A stretch of 12,566 bases of DNA from an uncultured Megasphaera sp. GTDB lineage: Bacteria; Bacillota; Negativicutes; Veillonellales; Megasphaeraceae. Of this stretch, positions 6,895 to 12,566 are shown one piece after another. The stretch is taken from contig CABQJB010000044.1 of assembly GCA_902464195.1 (NCBI GenBank), positions 1 to 12,566 of the forward strand, in the 5' to 3' direction. Each line of letters starts with the position of its first letter. The first letter of the stretch is position 1. The position numbers were made by a program, and so were the translations under genes. Below the pieces are notes generated by a model. The model had not been told where the DNA came from and searched no databases. It saw only the letters and a list, made by a program, of their open reading frames with translations.

Positions 6895-7389
6895 TTAGAG
6901 GGACTTTACGGTTTCTTGCAATTTCTGGTTCTTTTCCATGACTTCCTTAGCCATGTTTTCGCGATAGGCCTTGTATTTCTTGGCTAATTCAGCATCGCTG
7001 GCAGCGCCGATCTGTACGGCCAGGAGCGCTCCGTTCTTGGCACCGTTGATGGCGACGGTGGCAACGGGGATGCCCGACGGCATCTGTACGATGGCCAGCA
7101 GCGCATCCATGCCCTGGAGGCTTCCGCTTTCCAAGGGGACGCCGATGACAGGCAGCGTCGTATAACTGGCGACGACACCGGGCAGATGAGCTGCCATACC
7201 GGCACCGACGACAAAGGCACTGATGCCCCGTTCTTCGGCTGTCGAAACGAATTCCCGGACAGCAGCCGGCGTACGGTGGGCCGACGCTAACAAGACTTCA
7301 TATTCAACACCAAATTCTTTAAAAATAGCAATCGCTTTTTTCATAACGGGAAAATCAGAATCGCTTCCCATGATCAAACCGACCTTCAA
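6895..7389 (-). CDS. purE: N5-carboxyaminoimidazole ribonucleotide mutase
   Basis: Step 6 enzyme: rearranges N5-CAIR to CAIR. Class I PurE motifs are clear: MGSDSD (7-12), SAHRTP (36-41), AGMAAHLPGVVAS (63-75) and LPVIGVP. I chose the TTG start at 7389-7387, giving 164 residues that begin KVGLIMGSDSD like other PurE proteins. A strong AAGGAGGGG site sits just upstream of this TTG. An in-frame GTG at 7431 would add 14 residues, but it lies inside the terminator stem and would translate the Shine-Dalgarno itself as KEG. No purK is adjacent, although class I PurE normally works on the PurK product. It is the first structural gene of the operon, behind a leader with an intrinsic terminator. Confidence 0.96.
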   Translation of the reverse strand: MKVGLIMGSDSDFPVMKKAIAIFKEFGVEYEVLLASAHRTPAAVREFVSTAEERGISAFVVGAGMAAHLPGVVASYTTLPVIGVPLESGSLQGMDALLAIVQMPSGIPVATVAINGAKNGALLAVQIGAASDAELAKKYKAYRENMAKEVMEKNQKLQETVKSL

Positions 7390-7407
7390 CAGAGACCCCT
7401 CCTTAGG

Positions 7408-7445
7408 AAAAACAAAACCCAAAAGTGACACACGTCACCTTTGGG
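7408..7445 (-). terminator. Terminator in the purine operon leader (attenuator candidate)
   Basis: On the minus strand 7445-7434 pairs with 7429-7418 over 12 bp (one G-U wobble) around the loop GUGU, followed by TTTTGTTTTT. On the plus strand the wobble is an A-C mismatch, so it is fitted to leftward RNA. It lies between the operon promoter and purE. The purE ribosome site begins right after the T-run, so this hairpin should limit transcription of the purine genes unless antitermination occurs. Confidence 0.85.
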
Positions 7446-7450
7446 CTTTT

Positions 7451-7513
7451 TCAGTTAGACACACGGAGACTGTTTACAAACGGCAAAGAACCTGTCCATA
7501 AACGTCTTGTCAT
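7451..7513 (-). CDS. Putative 20-residue leader peptide upstream of purE
   Basis: A 20-codon ORF (MTRRLWTGSL then PFVNSLRVSN, stop TGA) lies in the leader RNA between promoter and terminator. An AAGGAG ribosome site (7526-7521) sits 7 nt before its ATG, ideal spacing. The stop lies 5 nt before the terminator stem. No run of a single amino acid points to classical amino-acid attenuation. A second overlapping frame (7520-7455, 21 codons) is also open, but its ATG abuts the Shine-Dalgarno with no spacer. The ORF could couple ribosome movement to folding of the leader; it could also be chance. I do not recognise the peptide. Confidence 0.45.
   Translation of the reverse strand: MTRRLWTGSLPFVNSLRVSN
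7467..7507 (-). ncRNA. Structured element in the purine leader RNA
   Basis: On the minus strand AGAC-GTTTA (7507-7499) can pair with TAAAC-A-GTCT (7476-7467), with a possible inner GG/CC helix. This gives a hairpin overlapping the putative leader ORF and located upstream of the terminator. It could be part of an antiterminator or an RNA sensor. It does not match the purine riboswitch core. Assignment rests on base pairing seen by eye only. Confidence 0.35.
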
Positions 7514-7527
7514 AGTGCATCTCCTTA

Positions 7528-7567
7528 TTGATTGAAAGATTATCAAACACACTTTGATTCTATCAAA
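7528..7567. promoter_or_regulatory. ATCAAA/TTTGAT dyad cluster over the purine promoter
   Basis: Half-sites atcaaa (7542-7547), tttgat (7553-7558) and atcaaa (7562-7567), plus a shorter ttgat (7528-7532). The pair 7553-7567 is a perfect 6-bp dyad with a 3-bp spacer centred on the -10 box; 7542-7558 is a second dyad with a 5-bp spacer. The position suits a repressor operator. The cognate protein is unknown, and it does not match the PurR box I know from Bacillus. Confidence 0.4.
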
Positions 7568-7585
7568 AACCTACGGGACTGTCAA
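7557..7585 (-). promoter_or_regulatory. Sigma-70 promoter of the purine operon
   Basis: Minus strand TTGACA (7585-7580), a 17-bp spacer, then TAGAAT (7562-7557). This is a consensus -35 with a one-mismatch -10 at ideal spacing. The expected start near 7550 gives a leader of about 160 nt before purE. Confidence 0.8.
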
Positions 7586-7636
7586 TGAAAATCGCCTGTT
7601 CCATCACAGTTTATGCACGGATAGCGCCGACTATGT

Positions 7637-7642
7637 TACAAT
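7637..7642 (+). promoter_or_regulatory. Possible -10 of the helicase gene
   Basis: TACAAT is followed after about 20 nt by the helicase ribosome site GGAGGG (7662-7667) and the ATG at 7675. No convincing -35 hexamer lies at 16-18 bp, so this is a weak call. Confidence 0.3.
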
Positions 7643-7674
7643 GGAGGAAAATGACCGACATGGAGGGATAGATT

Positions 7675-10206
7675 ATGGAATTAAATGACCAGCAGCAGCA
7701 AGTCGTCAGCGACCTGTCGCAGCCGATTCTGCTCAACGCGCCGGCCGGAACGGGCAAGACCCGCGTCCTGGCCTGCCGGGTCGCACATATCCTGGAAACA
7801 GGTGCTGCCGAAGGCTCGCAGATACTCTGCCTGACCTTCACCAACCGGGCCTGCAAAGAACTGAAGAACCGCATCATCGCCACGGCCCGCGAAAAGGGTC
7901 TCGATGTCGTCGTCAAGACGATCCACAGTTTCTGCTACAGCCTCATCAAAGAAGAAACGAAGCGCCAGAGCGACCGTTACAACGATTTTCTGCTCTATGA
8001 CGACGAAGACTGCCGGCAGATCATCGACAGCCTCCCGGCAGCCGCGTCGGCGCCGGGCAACGATACCCAGGCCCTGCAGAACTTCATCGAATTTGTAAAG
8101 AAACAGCGCGTCATCCCGGACCTCCACGATTTCACGGCGCCCAAAGAAGCCCTCCAGGCCTGGCTCCAAGACCACGGCGCCGCCCTGGTCCAGCAATACG
8201 ATGCCGTCCTGGCCGACAACCACGCCGTCGACTTCACGGACCTCATCACCGGCGCCTACGAATTTCTCTGCGACGAAGACTGCTGCCAGCGCTGGCGGGA
8301 CCGCTTCCGCTTCATCGCCGTCGACGAAATGCAGGACACGAGCGAAGTCGAGTACGCCGTCATCAGCCGCCTCTTCCCGGGCCGTAACATCCTCCTCTGC
8401 GGCGATTACTTCCAGACCATTTATGAATGGCGCGGCTCCTATCCCGAATACATCGTCGAACAGTTCCGTAAGACCTACCATCCCCGGGAAATCACCTTTA
8501 CGACCAACTACCGGGCCACCCAGCTCCTCCTGAAGGCCGCCGAAAGCTGCCTGAACCATCTCTTTGGCCAGGTGACGGTCCACCACATCTATCCCCAGCC
8601 CGGCCAGGCCGCAGCCGCCATCCCGGGCGATCCCATCGTCGTCCACCAGGCCGATACCTTTCTCGACGAAAGCCGCTGGATCTTCCAGGAACTGAGTCAG
8701 CTGCCGCCTGAAGAGCGCCTCAAGGCCTGTATCCTCGTCCGCGGCAACCGCCAGGCCCAGCAGCTATGGACGGGCATTACGGCCCATAATCTTCACTATC
8801 CGCCAGCATCCCGGCTGCCTGTTACCTGCATCGACCAGTTCCACCTGTTCAAACGCCAGGAATGTAAAGACGTCCTGGCCTACCTGCGGCTGCTCCTCAA
8901 CAAGCACGACAACCTCAGCCTGAAGCGTATTCTCCTGCGCTTCGTCCCCCGCATCGGCCGGCGGACCATCGAAACCATCGAAAGCGAATCCTACCGCCGC
9001 CTGGGCCTCCGGCTCTGCGACTTCATCGACCCCATTTCCCAGGAAACGGGCGACCCTTACGGCCTCCTGCTGACAGCTTTGGCAGAAGAAAGGATTGTCG
9101 TCTTCGACGTCGAAAGCACGGGAACCGACACGACGACGGATGAAATCATCCAGATTGCCGCCGTCCGCCTAGACGCCCAGGGCCAGGTCACGGACACGTT
9201 CAATACCTACGTCCGCGCCAGCCGTCCCGTCGGCGCTTCGTTCTACGTCCATCACATCAGCGATGAACAATTGGCCGCCGAAGGGCGGGAACCCAAAGAA
9301 GCCCTGGCGGCCTTCCTGGACTTTGCCAGGGACGCGGTCATCGTCGGCCACAACGTCACCTATGACCTGTCCATCCTGCACAGCGAGCTCCAGCGCCTGG
9401 ACATGGCCGAAAGCGGCGACTTCCCCTATTACGACACGCTGGACATATACCGCCGTTTCTATCCCAATCTCATCAACCATAAACTGGCTACGCTGAGCGA
9501 AACCTTTCCCATCGACCATCAGCCGTCGCACGACGCCTTCGACGACATCCTGGCCACGGCCGGTCTCCTGGGCTATGCCGTAAAAGAAAAGATAGCTCCG
9601 GCCACGGCAGCCCGCCGCGCTTCCCTAGCCATGTATCTTCCCCTCTTCGCCCCTTTCAGCCGCGACATAGCCCGTTTCCGCCGCCTGTCCTACCAGGGCC
9701 GGCCTATAGCCATCATCGCCGCCGTCATGAACGAAGGCGGCGTCAAGGCCTGGTACGAGAGCCATCGTGACGCCAACGATGCAGCCCATCACATCGACCG
9801 CCTGGAAAACGTCCGCAAACTCTACCGCATCGCCAAGGAAACGGACGACCCGGCCCAGGACCCCCGCGATGCCCTGGCGGAATTCCTCAAACTGACAGCC
9901 CTGTCCAACAGCGAACTGGACAGCATGCTGGCCAAGGACCCGAAGATTCCCATCATCACCATCCATCAGGCCAAAGGGCTGGAATTCGACTACGTCTTCC
10001 TGGCCAGCCTGGAAGACCGGGTCTTCCCGACTTTCTGGTCCGTAAAAAAAGGCAATATCGAAGAAGAAAAACGCCTCTTTTATGTCGCCATTACGCGGGC
10101 CAAAAAGAGGCTGTATCTGAGCTGGCACCAGGGAATCGGCAATCAGCGCTATGCGCCGAGCCGCTTCCTCCAGAGCCTGGACTCCCAATATATCGAAGTT
10201 AGATGA
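7675..10206 (+). CDS. UvrD/PcrA-like helicase with inserted DEDDh 3'-5' exonuclease domain
   Basis: An 843-residue superfamily 1A DNA helicase. Helicase motifs in order: Q-motif LNDQQQQVV (3-11), Walker A APAGTGKT (22-29), motif Ia LTFTNRACKELKNRI (53-67), motif II VDEMQDT (216-222), motif III LLCGDYFQTIYEWRGS (240-255), NYR (278-280), the 2B element VPRIGRRTIETIE (424-436), motif V ITIHQAKGLEFD (761-772) and motif VI EEKRLFYVAITRAKKRL (797-813). Between the 2B element and the rest of 2B, residues about 472-636 form a whole DnaQ-fold exonuclease with Asp478, Glu480 (FDVEST), Asp564 (GHNVTYD), His619 and Asp624 (HDAFDD). That is the full DEDDh set, and NHKLATLSETF resembles the PolC exonuclease. 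Predicted: unwinding coupled to 3'-5' degradation in DNA repair. It runs divergently from purE and has GGAGGG before ATG. The 3' end overlaps the convergent transporter gene by 8 bp. Base composition resembles its neighbours. Confidence 0.93.
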   Translation: MELNDQQQQVVSDLSQPILLNAPAGTGKTRVLACRVAHILETGAAEGSQILCLTFTNRACKELKNRIIATAREKGLDVVVKTIHSFCYSLIKEETKRQSDRYNDFLLYDDEDCRQIIDSLPAAASAPGNDTQALQNFIEFVKKQRVIPDLHDFTAPKEALQAWLQDHGAALVQQYDAVLADNHAVDFTDLITGAYEFLCDEDCCQRWRDRFRFIAVDEMQDTSEVEYAVISRLFPGRNILLCGDYFQTIYEWRGSYPEYIVEQFRKTYHPREITFTTNYRATQLLLKAAESCLNHLFGQVTVHHIYPQPGQAAAAIPGDPIVVHQADTFLDESRWIFQELSQLPPEERLKACILVRGNRQAQQLWTGITAHNLHYPPASRLPVTCIDQFHLFKRQECKDVLAYLRLLLNKHDNLSLKRILLRFVPRIGRRTIETIESESYRRLGLRLCDFIDPISQETGDPYGLLLTALAEERIVVFDVESTGTDTTTDEIIQIAAVRLDAQGQVTDTFNTYVRASRPVGASFYVHHISDEQLAAEGREPKEALAAFLDFARDAVIVGHNVTYDLSILHSELQRLDMAESGDFPYYDTLDIYRRFYPNLINHKLATLSETFPIDHQPSHDAFDDILATAGLLGYAVKEKIAPATAARRASLAMYLPLFAPFSRDIARFRRLSYQGRPIAIIAAVMNEGGVKAWYESHRDANDAAHHIDRLENVRKLYRIAKETDDPAQDPRDALAEFLKLTALSNSELDSMLAKDPKIPIITIHQAKGLEFDYVFLASLEDRVFPTFWSVKKGNIEEEKRLFYVAITRAKKRLYLSWHQGIGNQRYAPSRFLQSLDSQYIEVR

Positions 10207-10765
10207 GGCCGGCAATGCCTAAGGCCAGGCCTAAGACGCCGGAGCCGATGAGGACCTTGATGACGCCGATTTTCCGCCGCGTCGCCGCGATGGCCAGGAT
10301 GAGGATAGCCAGGCCGCCGAGACTGAAAGCCGACCAGTCATCGGGCAGGGTTTCCGTATTCCATAAAGCCAGGAGGATGAAGCTCAGGCTGGCGACGCAG
10401 ATGAGGGCGACGACAGCCGGGCGCAGGCCGTTGAGGATGCCCCGGATAGGACCGATGTCACCGTACTTGAGGAAGACGCGTGCTAAAATAATCCCCAAGA
10501 AAAACGACGGCGTGACGAAGCCCAGGGTGGCAGCCACAGCTCCGCCTAATCCGGCGATTTTGGTGCCGACGAAGGTCGCGGCATTGATGCCGATCGGCCC
10601 CGGAGTCATCTGAGAAATGGTGAATATATCGACAAATTCGCTCATTGAGAGCCAATGGAAGGTATCGACGACACTGGCCTGGATCAGCGGCATGGACGCA
10701 TAGCCGCCGCCGACACAGAAAGCCCCGACTTTACAGAATTCCCAAAAAAGTAATGCATATATCAT
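10199..10765 (-). CDS. Chromate transporter family protein, second subunit
   Basis: A 188-residue hydrophobic inner-membrane protein of the short-chain CHR (chromate ion transporter) family, in which two half-size subunits replace one long ChrA. The signature FCVGGGYASMPLIQ (16-29) is followed by SQMTPGPIGINAATFVGTKI (51-70) and several membrane segments, ending in a hydrophobic stretch (about 162-188). It lies 15 nt downstream of its partner gene, with GGGGAGGG before the ATG. Family members export chromate, but in many anaerobes the real substrate is unknown. The stop codon overlaps the helicase end by 8 bp, so no free terminator is available between the convergent genes. Confidence 0.9.
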   Translation of the reverse strand: MIYALLFWEFCKVGAFCVGGGYASMPLIQASVVDTFHWLSMSEFVDIFTISQMTPGPIGINAATFVGTKIAGLGGAVAATLGFVTPSFFLGIILARVFLKYGDIGPIRGILNGLRPAVVALICVASLSFILLALWNTETLPDDWSAFSLGGLAILILAIAATRRKIGVIKVLIGSGVLGLALGIAGLI

Positions 10766-10780
10766 GATAAGTCCCTCCCC

Positions 10781-11359
10781 TTAGTCGTACTTCTTGTCGC
10801 GCATGAAAGCAAAGCCGATGATGCCGTCGATGACGATGAGCGCCATGATATTGACATCAAAGCACAAGTTGGCGATGAACGTCGCCACGATGATGGCAAT
10901 CGGAAGGAGGAGCTTCTTCTTCCCCTGCTTGATGAGGAGGTCGATGCCGACATTGACGATGAGGGCCGTCGCCCCGCACTGCATACCGCGGAGAATCATC
11001 TTGATATAGAGATTCTGGATAAAGAAATCATAGCAGTAAGAAATGATGCTCAGCGTAATCAGGCAGGGCAGCACTGTCGCCACCAGGGCAACCAGCGTCC
11101 CCAGGACACCGGCCATGCGGTAGCCGAGGATGACGGCACTGTTGACGGCAATGACACCGGGCATGGACTGGGCGATGGCCACCATGTCGAGGGTATCCTT
11201 ATCGCTGATCCAGTGGTATTCATCGACGTATTTCCCTTTCAAGAGGGGAATAATGACGAAGCCGCCGCCGACAGTGAAGGCGCTGATTAAAAAAGTCGAT
11301 TTGAACAGGGTCCAAAAGAAATGGGCATCCCGTTTCGGAGTCACAATATCGTTCATCAT
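10781..11359 (-). CDS. Chromate transporter family protein, first subunit
   Basis: A 192-residue inner-membrane protein, first gene of the transporter pair. The N-terminal tail (about 1-17, charged) leads to FTVGGGFVIIPLLKGKYVDE (28-47), then QSMPGVIAVNSAVILGYRMA (64-83) and further membrane segments, with a short charged C-terminus RDKKYD. The two subunits are related halves and probably form a dimer with opposite topology, as proposed for paired CHR proteins. There are two consecutive ATG codons; AAAGGA lies 6 nt before the first. The divergent LysR-type gene suggests it controls the pair. Chromate as substrate is unproven. Confidence 0.9.
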   Translation of the reverse strand: MMNDIVTPKRDAHFFWTLFKSTFLISAFTVGGGFVIIPLLKGKYVDEYHWISDKDTLDMVAIAQSMPGVIAVNSAVILGYRMAGVLGTLVALVATVLPCLITLSIISYCYDFFIQNLYIKMILRGMQCGATALIVNVGIDLLIKQGKKKLLLPIAIIVATFIANLCFDVNIMALIVIDGIIGFAFMRDKKYD

Positions 11360-11399
11360 CTATCATCCTTTCTTGACGATTCATCGTTTCTATGGTCTT

Positions 11400-11429
11400 A
11401 GTATAACACGGCTTTTACTATATTGAAAA
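11400..11429 (-). promoter_or_regulatory. Promoter of the transporter pair
   Basis: Minus strand TTTTCA (11429-11424), an 18-bp spacer, then TATACT (11405-11400). Its -35 overlaps that of the divergent lysR-type gene, so the two promoters probably compete or are co-regulated. Confidence 0.5.
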
Positions 11430-11450
11430 TATTTGTACAATTGATATAAT
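11423..11450 (+). promoter_or_regulatory. Promoter of the LysR-type regulator gene
   Basis: Plus strand TTGAAA (11423-11428), a 16-bp spacer, then a perfect TATAAT (11445-11450), 32 nt before the regulator ATG. The ribosome site AAGGAGG lies upstream of the start codon. Confidence 0.7.
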
Positions 11451-11465
11451 ATATGTAAATCATAT
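11451..11465. promoter_or_regulatory. LysR-type binding site candidate (T-N11-A dyad)
   Basis: ATATG-TAAAT-CATAT is a perfect 5-bp dyad holding T-N11-A, the LysR-family box. It covers the expected start point of the regulator gene, so it fits autorepression. Two further small dyads, ATATT-GAA-AATAT (11420-11432) and TTGTACAA (11433-11440), lie between the promoters and could be additional contacts. Confidence 0.45.
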
Positions 11466-11482
11466 GTCAAGGAGGCATCGAT

Positions 11483-12361
11483 ATGGATATCCGTCAACTC
11501 ACGTACTTCATGGTCATCGCCGAAGAAGGCCAGATCACGGCGGCCGCCCGTCGCCTGCACATGGCCCAGCCGCCGCTGAGCCAGCAGATGAAAGCCCTGG
11601 AAGAAGAACTGGGCGTACAGCTTTTGCAGCGGGAACCGCGCAGCGTGACCTTGACCGATGCCGGCGAAATTCTCTACCGCCGGGCCCGCCAGATCATCAC
11701 CCTCACTGACTCGACACGCCGGGAAATCGCCGACTTCAAGAACGGCCTGCGCGGCACCCTGTCCATCGGGACCGTGTCCTCGTCGGGCAGCGTCATCCTC
11801 CGGCCGGCACTCCGCCAATTCCACGACAGTCACCGCGGCATCCGCTTTGAAATCTATGACGGCAACACCTTCCGCGTCCTGGACATGCTGCGCAAAGGCC
11901 TCATCGAAATCGGCATCGTCCGCACGCCCTTCAAGCAGGACGCCTTCGACTGCACCTTCTTGCCCGAAGAACCGATGGTCCTGGCCTACGCCGATACTAT
12001 GGCCGACCCCAGCCCGGGTCAGCCGACCCTGACCATAGAACAACTGCAAGATCTGCCGCTCATCCTCTACCGCCGCTTCGACCAGCTCTTCCACGACGTC
12101 TGCGAAGCCCACAACCTCATTCCGAACCTCCTCTGCCGCAACGACGACGCCCGGACAACCCTGCTCTGGGCCGAAACCGGATTAGGTTATGCCGTCGTCC
12201 CGGCATCGGCCATCTCGCCGGCCCGCCTGCCCCAACTCCAGACCAAAGCCATCGACGAACCGCGCCTGCGCACCCAGCTGGCCGTCATCACACCCAAACA
12301 CCGCTACCTGTCCAGCATCGCCCGCCAGTTCATCGACGCCTTGACTGGTCATGGGGCCTGA
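11483..12361 (+). CDS. LysR-family transcriptional regulator
   Basis: A 292-residue protein of typical LysR length. The N-terminal winged helix-turn-helix covers about 1-60: MDIRQLTYFMVIAEEGQITA, then AARRLHMAQPPLSQQMKALE and EELGVQLLQREPRSVTLTDAG. A linker helix follows to about residue 88, then a periplasmic-binding-protein-like effector domain (about 90-290) with GTLSIGTVSSSG (91-102). The gene is divergent from the transporter pair with overlapping promoter elements, the usual LysR arrangement, so it probably regulates that pair and itself. The effector is unknown. Start is set by AAGGAGG about 8 nt upstream of ATG. The TGA stop sits in the loop of a GGGGCC/GGCCCC hairpin. Confidence 0.95.
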   Translation: MDIRQLTYFMVIAEEGQITAAARRLHMAQPPLSQQMKALEEELGVQLLQREPRSVTLTDAGEILYRRARQIITLTDSTRREIADFKNGLRGTLSIGTVSSSGSVILRPALRQFHDSHRGIRFEIYDGNTFRVLDMLRKGLIEIGIVRTPFKQDAFDCTFLPEEPMVLAYADTMADPSPGQPTLTIEQLQDLPLILYRRFDQLFHDVCEAHNLIPNLLCRNDDARTTLLWAETGLGYAVVPASAISPARLPQLQTKAIDEPRLRTQLAVITPKHRYLSSIARQFIDALTGHGA

Positions 12362-12368
12362 CGGCCCC
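12353..12368 (+). terminator. GC-rich hairpin at the LysR gene stop
   Basis: ggggcc (12353-12358) and ggcccc (12363-12368) enclose tgac, so the stop codon is in the loop. No T-run follows; it may slow or protect the transcript rather than terminate it. It abuts the 25-bp repeat. Confidence 0.35.
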
Positions 12369-12393
12369 GCAGGCCGCAGGTCGCCGTTCGCAG
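12369..12393 (-). repeat. 25-bp repeat, right copy
   Basis: The reverse complement of this segment matches 43-67 with one mismatch. It includes two gcaggccgc-type words. It lies immediately after the hairpin at the LysR gene end. Confidence 0.7.
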
Positions 12394-12408
12394 GCCGCCT
12401 CGGGCTCA

Positions 12409-12427
12409 GATGCCGCTACGCGGCGTC
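12409..12427. repeat. Small palindrome gatgccgc-tac-gcggcgtc
   Basis: An 8-bp stem with one T-G wobble and a 3-base loop in the noncoding tail of the window. No T-run and no clear role. The surrounding 12394-12470 shows no gene I can support. Confidence 0.4.
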
Positions 12428-12470
12428 ACACTCAAAAGAACAACATCGCCTCGAGTGACCCTCGGCTCGT

Positions 12471-12491
12471 AAAAATCGCCCCATCCGGGGC
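12471..12491 (-). terminator. Probable leftward intrinsic terminator
   Basis: On the minus strand GCCCC-GGAT-GGGGC (12491-12478) is followed by GA and TTTTT (12475-12471). It would end transcription entering from the right, beyond the window. It mirrors the hairpin at 15-37 and belongs to the same composite repeat. Confidence 0.5.
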
Positions 12492-12494
12492 CAT

Positions 12495-12523
12495 CGTAGG
12501 GGACGCCCAAAGGGCGTCCCGCC
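12495..12523 (+). repeat. 29-bp REP-like palindrome, right copy
   Basis: Perfect 9-bp arms gggacgccc (12500-12508) and gggcgtccc (12512-12520) around aaa, flanked by cgtag and gcc. It is an inverted relative of 100-128. The last 43 bases of the window hold nothing I can assign. Confidence 0.75.
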
Positions 12524-12566
12524 TGAATCCTGTGCACAGCCAAAATTTATGACGGATGTCTCGTGG

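Noticed and set aside
7446..7560. Purine riboswitch upstream of purE
   Set aside because: The conserved core and loop sequences are absent in the leader on either strand.
7681..8646. 321-codon minus-strand frame opposite the helicase
   Set aside because: Shadow of the helicase N-terminal domain; no motif or ribosome site.
7675..10206. Part of a phage-defence cassette
   Set aside because: No toxin, restriction, nuclease partner or integrase gene is adjacent; neighbours are housekeeping purine and transporter genes. The helicase alone is not enough to claim defence.
11390..12112. 240-codon minus-strand frame opposite the LysR-type gene
   Set aside because: Composition typical of antisense, and it would overlap the regulator and both promoters.

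Overview
The window looks like chromosome from an anaerobic member of the Negativicutes, most likely Megasphaera or a close relative. The reasons are a GC-rich genome with Firmicutes-type AGGAGG ribosome sites, an oxygen-labile [4Fe-4S] PurF of the Bacillus type, a Pct/YdiF-type CoA-transferase, and a PolC-like exonuclease domain. Genus level is inference; no rRNA or tRNA is present to settle it.

Layout. 1-128 holds dispersed palindromic repeats and a rightward terminator hairpin. 124-1680 (minus) encodes a CoA-transferase. 1681-1879 holds an intrinsic terminator, two unrelated 7-bp tandem repeat arrays and a long hairpin. 1880-7389 (minus) is a tight purine operon, transcribed purE-purF-purM-purN-purH'-purD, with overlaps or short gaps. 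purE has a TTG start, and purH is reduced to its IMP cyclohydrolase domain. Upstream, 7390-7585 holds a good sigma-70 promoter inside an ATCAAA/TTTGAT dyad cluster, a 20-codon leader ORF and a directional terminator, which together look like an attenuated leader. 7675-10206 (plus) is a UvrD/PcrA-type helicase with a complete DEDDh exonuclease inserted in its 2B region. It converges, with 8 bp overlap, on a two-gene chromate-transporter-family operon (10199-11359, minus). A divergent LysR-type regulator (11483-12361, plus) shares a compact promoter region with that operon. 12353-12566 holds another set of palindromic repeats and a leftward terminator hairpin.

How the parts work together. Five purine genes cover steps 1, 2, 5 and 6 plus the final ring closure of IMP synthesis. 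purC, purB, purK, purL/Q/S and the AICAR transformylase are not in this window and would have to lie elsewhere. The LysR regulator probably controls the transporter pair. The CoA-transferase follows the purine operon in the same direction. Only 26 nt separate its terminator-like hairpin from its start codon, so it is either expressed by read-through or has an attenuated leader.

The most interesting items are the helicase-exonuclease insertion, the purine leader, the Asp at the catalytic Glu position of the CoA-transferase, the stand-alone PurH N-domain, the two heptamer arrays, and the covarying palindromic repeats that appear in inverted orientation at both ends of the window.
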